Assembly: GCF_030272615.1 (NCBI RefSeq)
Contig: NC_081406.1
Span: forward strand, 169,289,861 to 169,353,860
Direction of reading: 5' to 3'
Source: Cryptomeria japonica
Taxonomy: Eukaryota; Streptophyta; Pinopsida; Cupressales; Cupressaceae
Length of the DNA stretch: 64,000 nucleotides
The notes beneath the pieces were generated by a model. The model was not told the origin of the DNA and searched no databases. It saw only the letters and a program-made list of their open reading frames with translations. The translations under genes were made by a program, and so were the position numbers. This document shows, piece by piece, positions 22,690-34,534 of the stretch. The stretch's first letter is position 1. Each line of letters begins with the position of its first letter.

Positions 22690-23540
22690 AGGGTAATTGT
22701 TATAATTAAACATTTGTAATCATAAATAAAATATTAAATGTAATTTTATTTGATTTTTTTTTTTTTTTTAGTGACATTTTTAATGTTTATTTATTTATTA
22801 TTAGTTAATTGAAAGTTTGAATAGATTTTTGTTTGTTTTATTTATAAGTATTAATTGGATGTCTATAGAATTATAAATAAAGGGTACATCTATTAATAAT
22901 CTATAGTCTAAGTTAACAATTATAATAGTTTGGTTGGAGTAAGAAGTGCAAACCTACCAACTTAAGAATAATTTGTTTAATTGAACATTAGCCATCATAA
23001 AAAAAAAATCAAACGTAATTTTATTTGAATTAAGTAATAAGAGTTGTATTGAGTGACATTTTTTATTCTTTTGATGCTTTTGGATTCGATTGTGTGCAAA
23101 AGATTTTGAACATCAACATTTCGAAAATTGATTTTCAAAATCTTTCGCACACAATCGAATCCAAAAGCATCAACAAAATTATTGCATGCATTGTGGAAAT
23201 CTGATAGCATTAATTGACATTTTTAATGTTTATTTATTTATTTTTAGTTAATTAAAAGTTTGAATAGATTTTTTGTTTTATTTATGAGTATTGATTGGGT
23301 GTAGATAATGGAATCATAAATAAAGGGTATATTTGTTAATAATCAATAGTCCAAGTTTACAAATATAATAGTTTGCTTGGATAAGAGGCATGAAAACCTG
23401 TGAAGGCTTAAGCTTAGATGGGTGTTGAAACAACACACCTACAACTAACAAACCACACCTCATTCATTTTTATAAAAAAAAATGCTAACTTGTGAGCAAT
23501 AAAAGAAATTAATATTTAAAAAAATAACTAAAAACAATAC
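22690..23540. repeat. Partial third unit (Y block, split and doubled)
   Basis: 22.69-22.96 and 23.21-23.53 kb both resemble the Y block of the duplication (TTTATTTATTATTAGTTAATT, AATAATCAATAGTC, ACAAATATAATAGTTTG). The two pieces are separated by the hairpin element at 23.07 kb. No Z block or HIPP gene follows. Confidence 0.6.
23071..23173. repeat. Hairpin: 40-bp inverted repeat, 23-nt loop
   Basis: Arms 23071-23110 and 23134-23173 are reverse complements with one mismatch (GCAAAAG against CTTTCGC). The arms start TTGATGCTTTTGGATTCG. Length and near-perfect pairing fit a small snap-back element or a young small-RNA precursor; no expression evidence can be read from the sequence. Confidence 0.8.
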
Positions 23541-23554
23541 ATAAAGCCCAACAA

Positions 23555-23760
23555 AATTGGGTCAAGTGGTGGGGAGCAAGGAGTTTCACACCATAGACTT
23601 AGGTTCAAGTCTCATTAGACAAGAGCTACCTTGTAGTGACCATGTGAACACCTAAGGTAGAGGTTATACTTCTGGTAATGCATGAACCAATGCCCCATCC
23701 TTATGTTTCTTCATGAGGGCACTTGAGGTAAGGTCAATTGTAACCATACTAGGGAACCAA
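23555..23760 (+). mobile_element. SINE-like, tRNA-derived element
   Basis: GGGTCAAGTGGTGGGGAGC (23559-23577) resembles a pol III A box and GGTTCAAGTCTC (23602-23613) a B box. They are spaced about 40 nt apart as in tRNA genes, but no cloverleaf can be formed. The body downstream has no ORF. The 3' end and target duplication were not found, so the right boundary is a guess. Confidence 0.35.
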
Positions 23761-23879
23761 GTCCAACCCCTTATCCTCCATGAGGGCCCTCAAGATCTCA
23801 TATCGTGATTTATCTACGACATGTAGCATAGGGCATTTGGATGTCATCTAGAGGGATACATCCCTAATCTAAATTTGTA

Positions 23880-25200
23880 GCATATTGAATAAATAGAAGG
23901 TTGTGATCTCTATTGATTTTTGGTTGTTTCTTATTTTGTTGGTTCACGGTAGAGGAGGAAGCTTCCCCCTCCCAATCATTTATAGATACTCTCTTGTTTG
24001 ATCTAGTTCTTGATCACTATTTTGGAAAAAATAAATTGATGTTGCAATTATTACAACTACTAAGAAGAAGGTATTTTTTTCAAGAAAAAATATATAGCAT
24101 GTATCCTAGGATTTTGGTGGTTATCTTAGGTTCCCCCTCCTTTTAATAGATTTTGATTTGTCACATGTTAAACATTATAGCAGCTGGTTTACTTGGTATA
24201 ATAATATAAAAAAGACTGATAATATTTTAGTTAGATTAGATAGGATTTTGGCTTCTTCTTCTTGGTTCAAAATGATATATATATTAATTTAAGGTTTTAT
24301 AGAAATTGGATTAGCCCATGGCCCATCCTTTTAAATTTTGATAAGGATAGCTTCTCTAGAAGGATTCCATTTAGGTTTTAAAATTGTGGTTGAAATATAA
24401 GGACTTTGATGACATTATTTCAAATTTGTATAAGGGGCACCAATCCCTATATGCTACTAAAATGGATATTTCTTAAAAAAATAATAATATCCTTGAAATT
24501 TTTAGATTAAAGATTGGAATAGAATGGTGTTCAAAAATGAATTTTCTAAGGAAAAATGGTTTGGAAAGTAGAAGGATAAAAAATCAAGCTAGAGATCATG
24601 AAGGCTAGATATTTATTTCTTTAAAACACGAGGAGAAGTCTTTTCAACTTAAGGAAATCTATGAGTGCAAAAAAATATTTGAGAAACATAAGTCTATAAT
24701 CAAATGACTTAACACAGAGAATTGTGATACTAAGTTATTCATAACTCTTTTAATATGAGAGTAGAATAATTTTAGTACAATTTAGTTTCAAAAAGGTTTG
24801 GAGGGATTGAGTTTTTCACTATTTTCCATCGACCTCCCTTCTATTTCTTGTAATGGTTATTTTGAAGGATTTTTTTCTCCTTCTAGAAGGCTTAGACAAG
24901 GATATCCTTCATCCCCTTATTTATTCTCTAGGTTGAATCTCTTATGAGATACATGACTTTCCTTCATAATAAATATTTTGTACTTGGTCTCAAAACTTTA
25001 TCTATAAGAAACCAAAAATTAAGTAATTAGTGATATCAATAAGAGTTTCAAAGGTCATATTCTTATTTGTTCTTTAAATATGATATATTTCTCTCTAAAA
25101 TCTTCAATAATTAGATCCTTACATATATTTAGGGAAACCAAAGCTTAAGTAATTAGTGAAAGGCAAGTGTATTTGTGTGTTGCCTAGCACGGGTCTTTAT
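23880..25200 (+). mobile_element. Decayed LINE (endonuclease and RT remnants)
   Basis: Several plus-strand fragments fit the ORF2 of a plant non-LTR retrotransposon. 24188-24253 reads FTWYNN...RLDRILA, matching the C-terminal endonuclease motif (FTW.NN, then RLDR). About 24320-24370 reads WPILLNFDKDSFSRR, as after the SDH motif. 24867-24930 reads GFFSPSRRLRQGYPSSPYLF, the LINE reverse-transcriptase motif usually written RGLRQGDPLSP. Many stops and frame changes separate them. No 5' end or poly(A) tail is identified. Confidence 0.65.
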
Positions 25201-25780
25201 GATTCCTAGGTGACATGACACTAAAAACAATGTTATATTTGTTAGTGAGATTTCTTCCGATTTCATTTTTTGGCTTTTTTTCTATCTTATTGATAATTAG
25301 TCCACTTCCTTTCTTATTTATTTGATCCCTCTTTTCATCGTATCTTTCTTCTTCATTATTGAAACTCTTTCACTCTACATACACCACTTCATAATTAATA
25401 AAGGAATAATCAAGATGTAACAAATTTATATTATCAATTAAACAATAATATGCAAAAGAGAACACAATGTTAAAAAAATTAGTTACAATTATACTTATAT
25501 TGTTAATTAAAAAAAAGTATTATATGCCCATTCAAAAGAAAACCATATAAGAGAAAATATCAAGTACATAATATGATTCCAATATGATCTTTACTTTGTT
25601 ACAACTTCAATATAAAACCCTTACAAACAAATATTTACTTTTAAATGATGTATTCTTCTTTATTAGACCATCATCCTCAAAAATAAATGTCAAATTTTAG
25701 ATGATGTACCCTTATTCATAATCTTATTACATAAACCAATTAATACTTAGAATTAAAATCATCATATAAACAAATTAATA
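25200..25780. other. AT-rich interval between LINE parts
   Basis: No motif is recognised; it may be decayed LINE sequence or an insertion. Confidence 0.35.
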
Positions 25781-25784
25781 CTTA

Positions 25785-26380
25785 CAATGAAAACCAAAAA
25801 TTCTAATTGATTCTTTGTAATCTTGCAATTGTGCGCTCACTAACAACTCATATAATAAGCTTTTATGTGGATTTCTACCCAAAGTGGATATAGAAAAACA
25901 TTTTATTTTAGAGTGTGATGTCTTCAACAACAACATGGATAAATATGTTAAAATCTTGACAGCTAGCTCTTGGTTAAATTTATTCATTAAGGGGAATATT
26001 GACAAAATGAGTTTGCTCATCATCAACTTGCATAAGATAAGGATTGATGTACAAAAGAACATTTTGTTTTAGAGTGTGATGCTTTCCAAGACAACATGGA
26101 CAAATATGTTAAAATCTTGATAGCTAGCTCTTGGTATGATTTATTCATTGAACAGAACATTGCCAAATTGAATTTGCTCATCATCAACTTGCATAAGATA
26201 AGGATTGATTTACAAAAGAGCATTTTATTTTAGAGTGTGATGCTTTCCAAGACAACATGGACAAATATGTTAAAATCTTAATAGCTAGTTCTTGATATGA
26301 TTTATTCATTAAATAGAACATTGCCAAATTGAATTTGCTCATCCTCAACTTGCATAATATAAAGATTGATTTACAAAAAC
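25785..26380 (+). repeat. 161-bp tandem repeat from a LINE C-terminus
   Basis: GAGTGTGATG recurs at 25911, 26072 and 26233, an exact 161-bp period, with about three copies. Each copy keeps a short plus-strand frame of the type HFILECD.F...MDKYVKIL..SSW, then LLIINLHKIRID.QK. This resembles the Cys/His-containing C-terminal tail of plant LINE ORF2 proteins. Family assignment is inferred; the repeat itself is certain. Confidence 0.7.
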
Positions 26381-26583
26381 CAATTTGATTAGACTTATTA
26401 TCTGATAGGTTATGTTTAAGCCTTGTAAACGTTAAAATTGTTTTCTTTTTTCTATTCTAGTGAGAATGAAGTCAAAGAAGAGTCCAAATCTTCCTTGCGT
26501 GAGAGCCCCTTTGGAGGTGCCCACTTGTGCATCCTTGGATTGTGACGTTTCATAGAAGAGCCAGCTGTTGCTTCGCTGGAAGG

Positions 26584-26604
26584 TCACACAAAGCCTGGCG
26601 GCGC
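26584..26604 (+). promoter_or_regulatory. Conserved upstream element of HIPP C
   Basis: TCACACAAAGCCTGGCGGCG(C), 233 nt before the ATG and oriented as in the other HIPP genes relative to transcription. It is one of the few upstream blocks kept in this diverged copy. Confidence 0.45.
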
Positions 26605-26723
26605 ATCTTCTCTCTCCTCTCACCACGCGGGATTTCACAAATAATTGCATTTGCCTGTACGATAAAGCTGTCTCCTTCCGCATTCTCCTTCCCTGAATCT
26701 TCCCTCCCTTGCAGTTTCGCTTC

Positions 26724-26731
26724 TTTATATG
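26724..26731 (+). promoter_or_regulatory. TATA box of HIPP C
   Basis: TTTATATG about 110 nt upstream of the ATG, equivalent in position to the TATA boxes of HIPP A and B. Confidence 0.5.
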
Positions 26732-26836
26732 TATGCTCACTCTTACATCCGGCCTACGCTAAATTCTTTGCATTCTGCCACAGATTTGCATACTTACCAG
26801 TCAAAACATCTTGTCATTCTTTATCGCCCTGTAAGA

Positions 26837-27400
26837 ATGAAGGTAATTATCATTTTTCTCTCCCTTGATCTTTACATTCCGATTGGAATGCTTTTTGCAG
26901 CTAGCTGACGGTTCAATTGTGCAGAAAATAGTGCTGAAATTGCCTCTGGAGGATGAAAGCAGGAAGAGAAAGGCCCTCAAGCTGGTTGCAGGTATCCAAG
27001 GTATATAACCTCTCCTCCTTGCCTTGTAATCCTGGTATTTAAAGTTTATTCTGCTGCAAAATCTGATAAATGAGTATTTATTTGTGTTGCAGGGGTGGAT
27101 TCTGTGGCGGTGGACATGAAGGATAAGAAGATGACTGTAACAGGGGATGTGGACCCTGTGTATTTAACCTCTAAACTCAGGAAATTTGGCTCCGCAGAGT
27201 TGGTGAGCGTGGGGCCTGCGAAGGAGGAGAAAAAGGAGGGCGAGAAGAAGGAGGAGAAGAAGCCTGAGAGCGATGCAAAGAAGAACAAAGCAGAAGCTCC
27301 AAAAATTGAATATGTGTATATGCCCCCCAGCTACGACTACAGAGCACGTGACTACACTCTTGTCAGTGAGGAGAATCCCAACGCTTGCGTTATTTGTTGA
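26837..27400 (+). CDS. HIPP C: diverged HMA-domain protein, 137 aa
   Basis: Coding exons 26837-26842 (ATG AAG), 26901-27000 and 27093-27400 join in frame through GT...AG introns of 58 and 92 nt to give 137 residues. Domain order matches HIPP A and B: HMA fold at residues 9-75 without CxxC (KIVLKLPLEDESRKRKAL), Lys/Glu-rich linker at 78-106, Tyr-rich tail (PPSYDYRARDY) and the CaaX box CVIC. It is in inverted orientation and clearly older than the A/B pair; the linker and tail differ most, the HMA core least. The frame is intact, so it is probably functional. Expected location: membrane, through farnesylation. Confidence 0.9.
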
Positions 27401-27850
27401 GCAACTCTGCTGTGTGCTTTTGAAAAAGACTGCTATGTGCAAGTTTAAAAAATATTATCTCGAGAGCAGGCCGGGGCATGGACTAGGGTTTCAGGTTTAG
27501 GGGAAACCCAAATTTGTACAGTAATACTAACGAGACTATTATCTTTTCTTTTTGGCACGGTTATGTTAAATTTGTCGAAAGGGAAGGGATTAAATTGATC
27601 GTTCAGATTTATGTTATAAATGTAGAAGTCCCGGCCAGGGATTGTGACAGAAATCATCTATTGCAAGAGATAAATAATGAGATTACTTGTGTGCTGGTTT
27701 CTGTCTCCAGAACAGGGCAGGGCATGGATTAGGGTTTCAGGTTCAGGGGAAATCTGGATTTGTATATTTTTCCTTTTGTATAGGCTCATATTAAATTTAT
27801 CGAAATATAGGCGAAAATATTACTGGTTCAGATCTCTGTGACAATGCTGA
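27401..27850 (+). other. 3' flank of HIPP C with repeated modules
   Basis: Two or more copies of a module with CATGGA(C/T)TAGGGTTTCAGGTT, (G)GGGAAA, TTTGTA and TTAAATTT(G/A)TCGAAA, as near 27475-27585 and 27720-27800. These are the inverted counterparts of the 3' flanks of HIPP A, B and the ghost. Confidence 0.55.
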
Positions 27851-30800
27851 AGCCAGGTGAAGTCTGTGTGAAGTAATTAATGGCAGGAGTGAAACAATTT
27901 AAGTATCTTATCCACAATTTTTTTCCATTTCAAGCTAAAAAGGATTGTGGTGCTAAGGTTTGGTCTTCACGAGTCGAAGTATTTCATTAAATTTTTTTTT
28001 TAAAATAATTAATCCTTTAATTCCTTTCGCCTATCATGCTCCCAAAGAGGGCTGTGGTACATGAAGTGAATAAAAAATAAAATATAGTCTGTACAGGTAT
28101 GTGGGTTGTGGGTTTGTTCTTCATTGGTTTCGAGTTCGGTTAAGCTGTGGATCCTTTCTGTAAGGGATTAGTTTTGTAATATATAAATGTGTAATGTGTA
28201 ATATAAAAACTGATTACATCTGAAATTTAAGATAGACCAATCAAAACAAGAGGAGAAACTTGACCTTTAAACCTTATAGACTAGATGTAAACCTTTGTAA
28301 CTATGAGGAACGTATATGTTGTGACTATAGAAGTAATTCGTGCCTTTATGTTAAAAAATGTGAAACAAAACCTTAGTAGAGATAAAAATTCTAGAGAAGC
28401 AATGTAGTCAATGATCACAAAATCACTAAAGATGTCCATATCCCATATAGGATAATCTTGATCACTTGCACTATCGAAATGGATATTGTGTCAATTGGAA
28501 GTAAATTTAGCCAAAAAAACAGCAACCTCATTTCTTGCCTCCCCTTTTAATATGACTCCACTGGATAGCATTGAAACCATGAAGAAAGATGTCAATGTCT
28601 ATTTTACATTCATTATGTCTAAACATAATCATACATTAACAAGCAATATATATTTATGTTAACTTTGGTTGACAATTTAATGCTTATTTTTATTCATTGC
28701 ATATATATTCACACCCATTTCTATGCTCGAGACTTTATTATATTTTTACTATACAAATATACATGTATTCACTAGTGCCATATTATTCATTAGTCTATAT
28801 TTTCTCCAATGCTCATCCATTCAATCATTGTCTCAAAGCTAGCACTTTTTATCGTAAGTCAATCTCAAGCGTCTCAAGATCAATCTTGAGGATCTCATAA
28901 TTGATCTCAAGTGGCTTGGGATTAAATCCAAGATTATTAAATTTAATACTTAAATTATAAAATTCTCACTTCCTTTTAACTAGCTATTGTTAGCCAACTT
29001 AACAAACATTTTTATAAATTGTTGTTGTCTTGGTATTTATAATCTATCAATGTGTCAATAATACATACACAGACAAAGAAAAATCATAGGAGATTATAAG
29101 GAGAAAGCACCGAAGCAAATTTTATTTCAAGGCATAAATCATCTCAGTCTATATCATAAGATCATATAGGTCATTCACATGTTTGTATGTGTTGACTTCA
29201 TTTGTACACCTAGAATTGTAGAAGTTGGTCCATTTAGGTGATTGACCTAAGAGAACTTGACCTAAGAAATTTGGCAATCTTCCAAAATGTGTTAATAAAC
29301 GCCACCTTGACAATTTCAAAGACAAAAGGTGAAGGTATGCATTCGCCCATAATTTCAACATTCTTTTAGTTCAAAATGGTGCAACATAAATCAAATTTGC
29401 ACAAATGTTTAGATTTGCAATATTCAAGATCAAACTCGTGGTGCTTAGGATCGATATGCAAAATTCTAAGAGCAACCTAGTTTAGAGTTCATTATATTTT
29501 TTTAACACAAAAAAGTGGTGATTTTGAGTTATGGTAAAAATTATGATCAAAACAAAAATCTATCGATTGGCCACCAAGATTAGCTAAGTGCTTTCATTTA
29601 CCTATTTCCAAATGTAAAAGTTTTGATATATGATCTATTACAACTCTACTTAGGGTCTAGTCATGATTCTTATATTATCCTTTCATCTACCTAGGTCAAA
29701 TTTGTATGCATGAAAATGATCCTTAGAACTTTCAAATTCAAATTATAAATTGGGCATGACTTAGACTCCCTCCTAACTAGATCAAATTGAGTAAGAAAAA
29801 TATTAATTTGCATACTATGGCATTGTATAAAGGGACAAACCTTGATTCACTTTTAGAAATGATCCATTTGAGCATCACATACTATTATCATTTGAGCATA
29901 TAACATTTTATTGGCTCCCAAAGTCACATCTCCAAAAATCCTAAAGGTAACACCAATACCTAAGGCAAGGGAATAGGGTGACAGGTTGGACTTATAATTA
30001 GATTCTACTAGTACTTACTTGGATGAATTCATGAGAGAGAACAAGTCTCTCCTTCACCTTCAAACTTTGGTAGGCTTGGGGTTGTTTCCTAAGGTTATTC
30101 TATAGGACAATTAATGATATATAAAAGTATATTTAATCTTTGAAAGAAAACATGCCCAATTGCACCAACTCCAAGGATTGTCACTAAGCCCAAGTGTTGG
30201 TTTATAATACAACCTTAATTTAGTAGAACATAAGAATTATGCATACAACTAAATATAAGACTAAGTAGTATTACTCGGTATGAATCCCCTTAAATTTAAA
30301 TTGCAACACATGCATAATCTACAAATCATTCTCTCACAACTCATTGAATATATGATCAACCATAGGCTCACAAAGAATTTATCGTAAAATTGAAATGTTG
30401 AGTTATGAGAGAAGGAAATATCTAATTTGTTCTTATTCTATCACAAGACAAGAGGTAAGATTTTTTATTTATTTTTTTTAAAATTCACTACCAACACTAG
30501 CTCCTACTTCATTTGGCGATAGAATCAATACCTACAATAAGTGAAATAAAAATTTTGAACCAACAAGAGAACACAATTTGCATATTCAAACTACTTTGGA
30601 AGGTCAAGAATTCTGCATATTGTTGACTTACATCAAATATCCATTGCAAGCCAAAATTATCCCATATGTATTAAACAAACATCTCCATAAACATTTTCTA
30701 GTGTTTTACAATGCTCTACCATTAACTACCCTACCAATACAATTAGATTAGCAATTGTGGCTAGAAAAATGTTATAACATTGCTAATGAAATTATGTAAA

Positions 30801-31080
30801 ATTCCCTTGGCAACATGGATTCATCTAGCTGGACAATAGGTCCCTTGGATGAAAAAAACACTCTTAATCTCCTATAAGATGGAAATTTCCATCATTTGAT
30901 GCCCTCTAATACATTCATGCTAGCTTTATACATAGAAGGCTCAAAAGATCAACCATGATTACCTTTTACATTGATATATACAAACATTACATCCTAATTA
31001 CACACACAACCCTAATTTTGTAGCTATTTGAAAAATCATGGCTACACTTGGGAAGAAAATTTATACTAGATCTTCATGTA
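27851..31080. other. Anonymous AT-rich DNA
   Basis: No gene, LTR pair, tRNA or tandem repeat is recognised. All open frames are short and of ordinary random composition. Confidence 0.4.
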
Positions 31081-33400
31081 GTTCTTGATAGCATGTGGAA
31101 ATCCTACGACAACACACGAGACTCCTAATTATTGTGTAAATTTCATCTCAAGTGTGAAGGAAGAGAAAGTAGTTGTTGACAAAATGCTACAAGCACATGT
31201 AACAAAGATGTTACAAGAGAATGTAACTAAGGAGAAATAATAAGATGTTGTAGGTGAAATGTTGCAAGTATAGGTGTCAAGTAGCAACCTGAGCTTCTAG
31301 AGGAGTAGATAAAGCACAAAAAGGTGCATGTTATAGAAATATGGGAAGATGTAGATATAAAAGATTGCATGGTAGGAGAAGAGGGGATAAAGTTAAGATG
31401 GATGGATAGTAGTGGATCAAAACCCATAAAGAGAAGAGAAAAGAAAAGGCGGAACAATTGCATGAGAGTGCAATAGGTATAGGTGCATGAGAGTGCAATA
31501 GGTAAGAGGTTGAGGGTGGCATTACAAAAGGATGTTAATTCCAATGAGTTGTCAAAAGAGGAGGAAGAATATGAAGAGACCTCTAGATAGTCCCAACAAT
31601 TGGTGTAGGCTTAAGTTTACTTAGGTAACCGACATTTTAATTTTTAGTTATTGCTGCTAGTATTTAATAATGCTTAGAGTGCATTTAATTTTTTGATTGA
31701 GGTAGTTATCTATGGTAGTTGTTCATACCTCATTACACCTCTGTCATATATTTGGGGTGTTCGTCCATTTTGTATCATTTCAATCGATTATTCTCTTTTG
31801 GCGAAATAGCTTCTCTTGGTTGTTGTGAAGTGTTTTTGTTTGCAAGTTGAGTTTTTGGGTCCTCTAACACCAACATGTGTGTAGGGGTTCACATATTTTA
31901 TTACGTATTACATACGATGTAGTGGCGATGTGGGTCTTAATAATTGGCATGAACTAGAGGCATAGAGTTGGTCATTTGTAAGATTTATTGCACTTGTAGC
32001 CATAGATGGTTTCCACTTGCAATCATTGATGGTTTTCACAACCATCGGTGAGGGGGCTGCCATAGTGTACAAGTAATTGTAACAAAGGTGGCGACTTGCG
32101 TCCAAGAGACATGTAACAAAGAAGAGAGTGGGCATTGGATTACTTGCAACCACAAGAAGTCATATTGGGAGAAGAAGATACTTGTAGCAACTAGAGTTTT
32201 TCTCTTGGAGCAATGGGAACTTGTAGTAAAGGAAGTGAGATATTAGGAGTAAGAAAACTAATATAAACAAGAGGTTGTGAGGTGAAAAAGCATCATGAGA
32301 AGGGAGCGATGATGTTGCAGGTACATATATAATAACACAGTAGAATGAGAGCTCTTGTATATCATGGAGGAGGATGCAAGCATGACAAAGGTTCATATCA
32401 TATAGTGGAGAGTACATGGTTGCTAATGGAGTAGTAGTGGTCGAATAAAAAGGGGTTGTAAGATGAGGAGGTGAAGATGGAAGTATTGGCTATTGATGTG
32501 GATGTAGAGAGAAGTTCATAGGTGTTGTAGGAGTATGTTTATTGGCTACATGGTTGTGTAGTACACAAAGTGGTCAACGAAGAGACCAAATATCTACGAG
32601 AAGGTGACAAAGACAAAAGAAGAGTGGTTAAAGAGGGGTCATGATGGATCAATGATATAATGGGATAAGCAAATGGTGGCAAGGAAGGTTTGAGTGGCTA
32701 TTTTACGACCATGATTTAGTGACAAAATGGTTGGAGCAACAGCATGGAGAGTTTGTTGGGGAAAGAAGTGATGGTGGTAAAGATGGGTGAGTAGGTAGAA
32801 TGTTGGCATATTCAATATTGATGGCATGATAGAAGAGGGTGAGGAGGTAGATGAGTTTGAATGCTCAAGAACTTTGGCAGGATCCAAGGAAGAGGTGTGA
32901 AGATAGGTGTTCAAGAAGGTTGTGTGAGAATATAGAAGACGACAAGGAATCAAAGCGAAGTTGTTTGTTAATAGCCAAAGAAGAAAGTTAGACAAGACCC
33001 CTAGGATGGAGTGTAAAAGAAAACAAATAGCAATTGAGAGGAGTTGGTCAATTTGACAAGCTAAAAGGAGTGTGATTGGTGAGGTAAAATAATAGGAAAG
33101 TTATGAGGAAACCATTGTGACTTAAAGTTGTAGGCAAGGCAGAGAGTTGCGGACAATGGAAGCTTAATAAGACTAAGGTGGATGAATATGCCTAAAGAGA
33201 TAAGCAAAAGCAAAGACGTACAAGGAGGGAAGAGGTTTTGAGCAAGCTAAAGAAGTTGAAGAACATGCACAAGATCAATTCAGTAATATGACAAGAGAAA
33301 GAGGTTAGATGTGTGTGAGTAACAAAAGAAGAAAAGTTGCATGTGAGAAATTAATGGCCATGTGTAAGTGGCTAAGGTTATGTGCGAGGGAGAGTTCAAA
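31080..33400. other. Purine-skewed anonymous region
   Basis: The plus strand is visibly rich in G and A (many GGAG, GAAG and GTAG words) with few C over about 2.3 kb. Minus-strand frames are therefore Leu/Ser/His/Pro-rich and look artefactual. It could be a decayed transposon; no boundary was found. Confidence 0.35.
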
Positions 33401-33424
33401 GAGAGAGAGACGCTGAGTGTGTAT

Positions 33425-33575
33425 ACAATTGAGGAGTTGAGTATGCATGTGTGCGATTATGAGGAAAACAATATTTATATATACATACCATTTATAGTAA
33501 TTTCAGGTACGTGTAATGGTATGCATGTATGCGATTATGAGGAGTTGAGTATGCATGGATGCATGTATGTGTAAT
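33425..33575. repeat. Degenerate TATGCATG/GCGATTATGAGG repeat
   Basis: GAGTTGAGTATGCATG and TGCGATTATGAGGA each occur twice, with the pieces shuffled, over 150 bp. Confidence 0.55.
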
Positions 33576-33951
33576 GGTACAATTTAAAGTTACTTTTTGT
33601 GCGCTGTACGGAGCTCATCGATCTACATAGACTTATCAAAAATTCTCTCTTTGTAATCTCCTACAAGATCAAATAAATAGTTCAGAACAAATAAAACAAT
33701 TTTTTTAATACTGTAAAAGCAGATTCAAATTTTTTACTGTTATACTATTAACAAAATTCAGTCTCCTTATTTTGCGGCTGCACTAAACACCTTAGCAAAT
33801 CTGAAAAACACTTGCAAAAGGTTTTGTAAATATCAAAAATTAAAAGTTACAGAGCTTAGTTTAATCTCAAAAATCTCATATTCAGTTAAACAGAGCTTCC
33901 GTGCTCATGGATCTCATTTTCCTGAAAGTGACAAAAAGAAAGCAGCAAATT

Positions 33952-33955
33952 AAAA
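33952..33955 (-). terminator. Pol III T-run after tRNA-Asp
   Basis: TTTT on the minus strand, 9-12 nt past the tRNA 3' end. Confidence 0.6.
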
Positions 33956-33963
33956 CCATGAAA

Positions 33964-34035
33964 CGCCGTTGCCGGGGATCGAACCCGGGTCACCCGCGTG
34001 ACAGGCGGGAATACTCACCACTATACTACAACGAC
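33964..34035 (-). tRNA. tRNA-Asp (GTC)
   Basis: A 72-nt cloverleaf on the minus strand runs from 34035 to 33964. The acceptor 5' strand GTCGTTG pairs with CAACGGC, with discriminator G. The D arm lies in TAGTATAGTGGTGAGTA. The anticodon arm is CCCGC-CTGTCAC-GCGGG with anticodon GTC. The T arm is CCGGG-TTCGATC-CCCGG. Internal A and B boxes are intact, there is no intron and no encoded CCA. A TTTT run at 33955-33952 on the minus strand is a fitting pol III terminator. It looks functional. Confidence 0.97.
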
Positions 34036-34366
34036 TTTGAAGTTGCAATTTATTTGTATTGTTTCAATTTTATTAAAATCTGTTTCAAAACATGGCTAGC
34101 CAATCATGTTCTGCATTTCTTTATTATTAGTACTTGCTGTTAGTCAATACTATTGTAATGGGTTTTTTGTTTTCCCAGTGAACTAGTTATTAAAAAAATT
34201 AATTTGAACCAATCACAAACAAATTTTCACTTTTAATTTTTTCAATCTTTTTATTTACCAAAGTCTAATTGTACAATTTTTAACATTATAAATTACGAAA
34301 ATTATTTTTCTTACACTTATTGGCTAAATACAATTTAGCTGCGGATTTTTAGGAAATCCAAAATAA

Positions 34367-34519
34367 TTAGTTTTAGTGGCAACTATATAGCCAGAAATAT
34401 ACGTAACTCCAATTAATAAATTAAATCAACTTTGTCCATGTTAACAAATAATTATTTATTCATTGAAAGCTCATTTAATTATACAATAGATATATTTTAC
34501 TTTATTTCGATTTAATTTT
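34367..34519. repeat. Direct repeat flanking telomere-like patch, left
   Basis: About 153 bp starting TTAGTTTTAGTGGCAACTAT is repeated nearly identically at 35151-35302, an offset of 784 bp. Confidence 0.85.
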
Positions 34520-34534
34520 AATCGAAGTAAAGTA

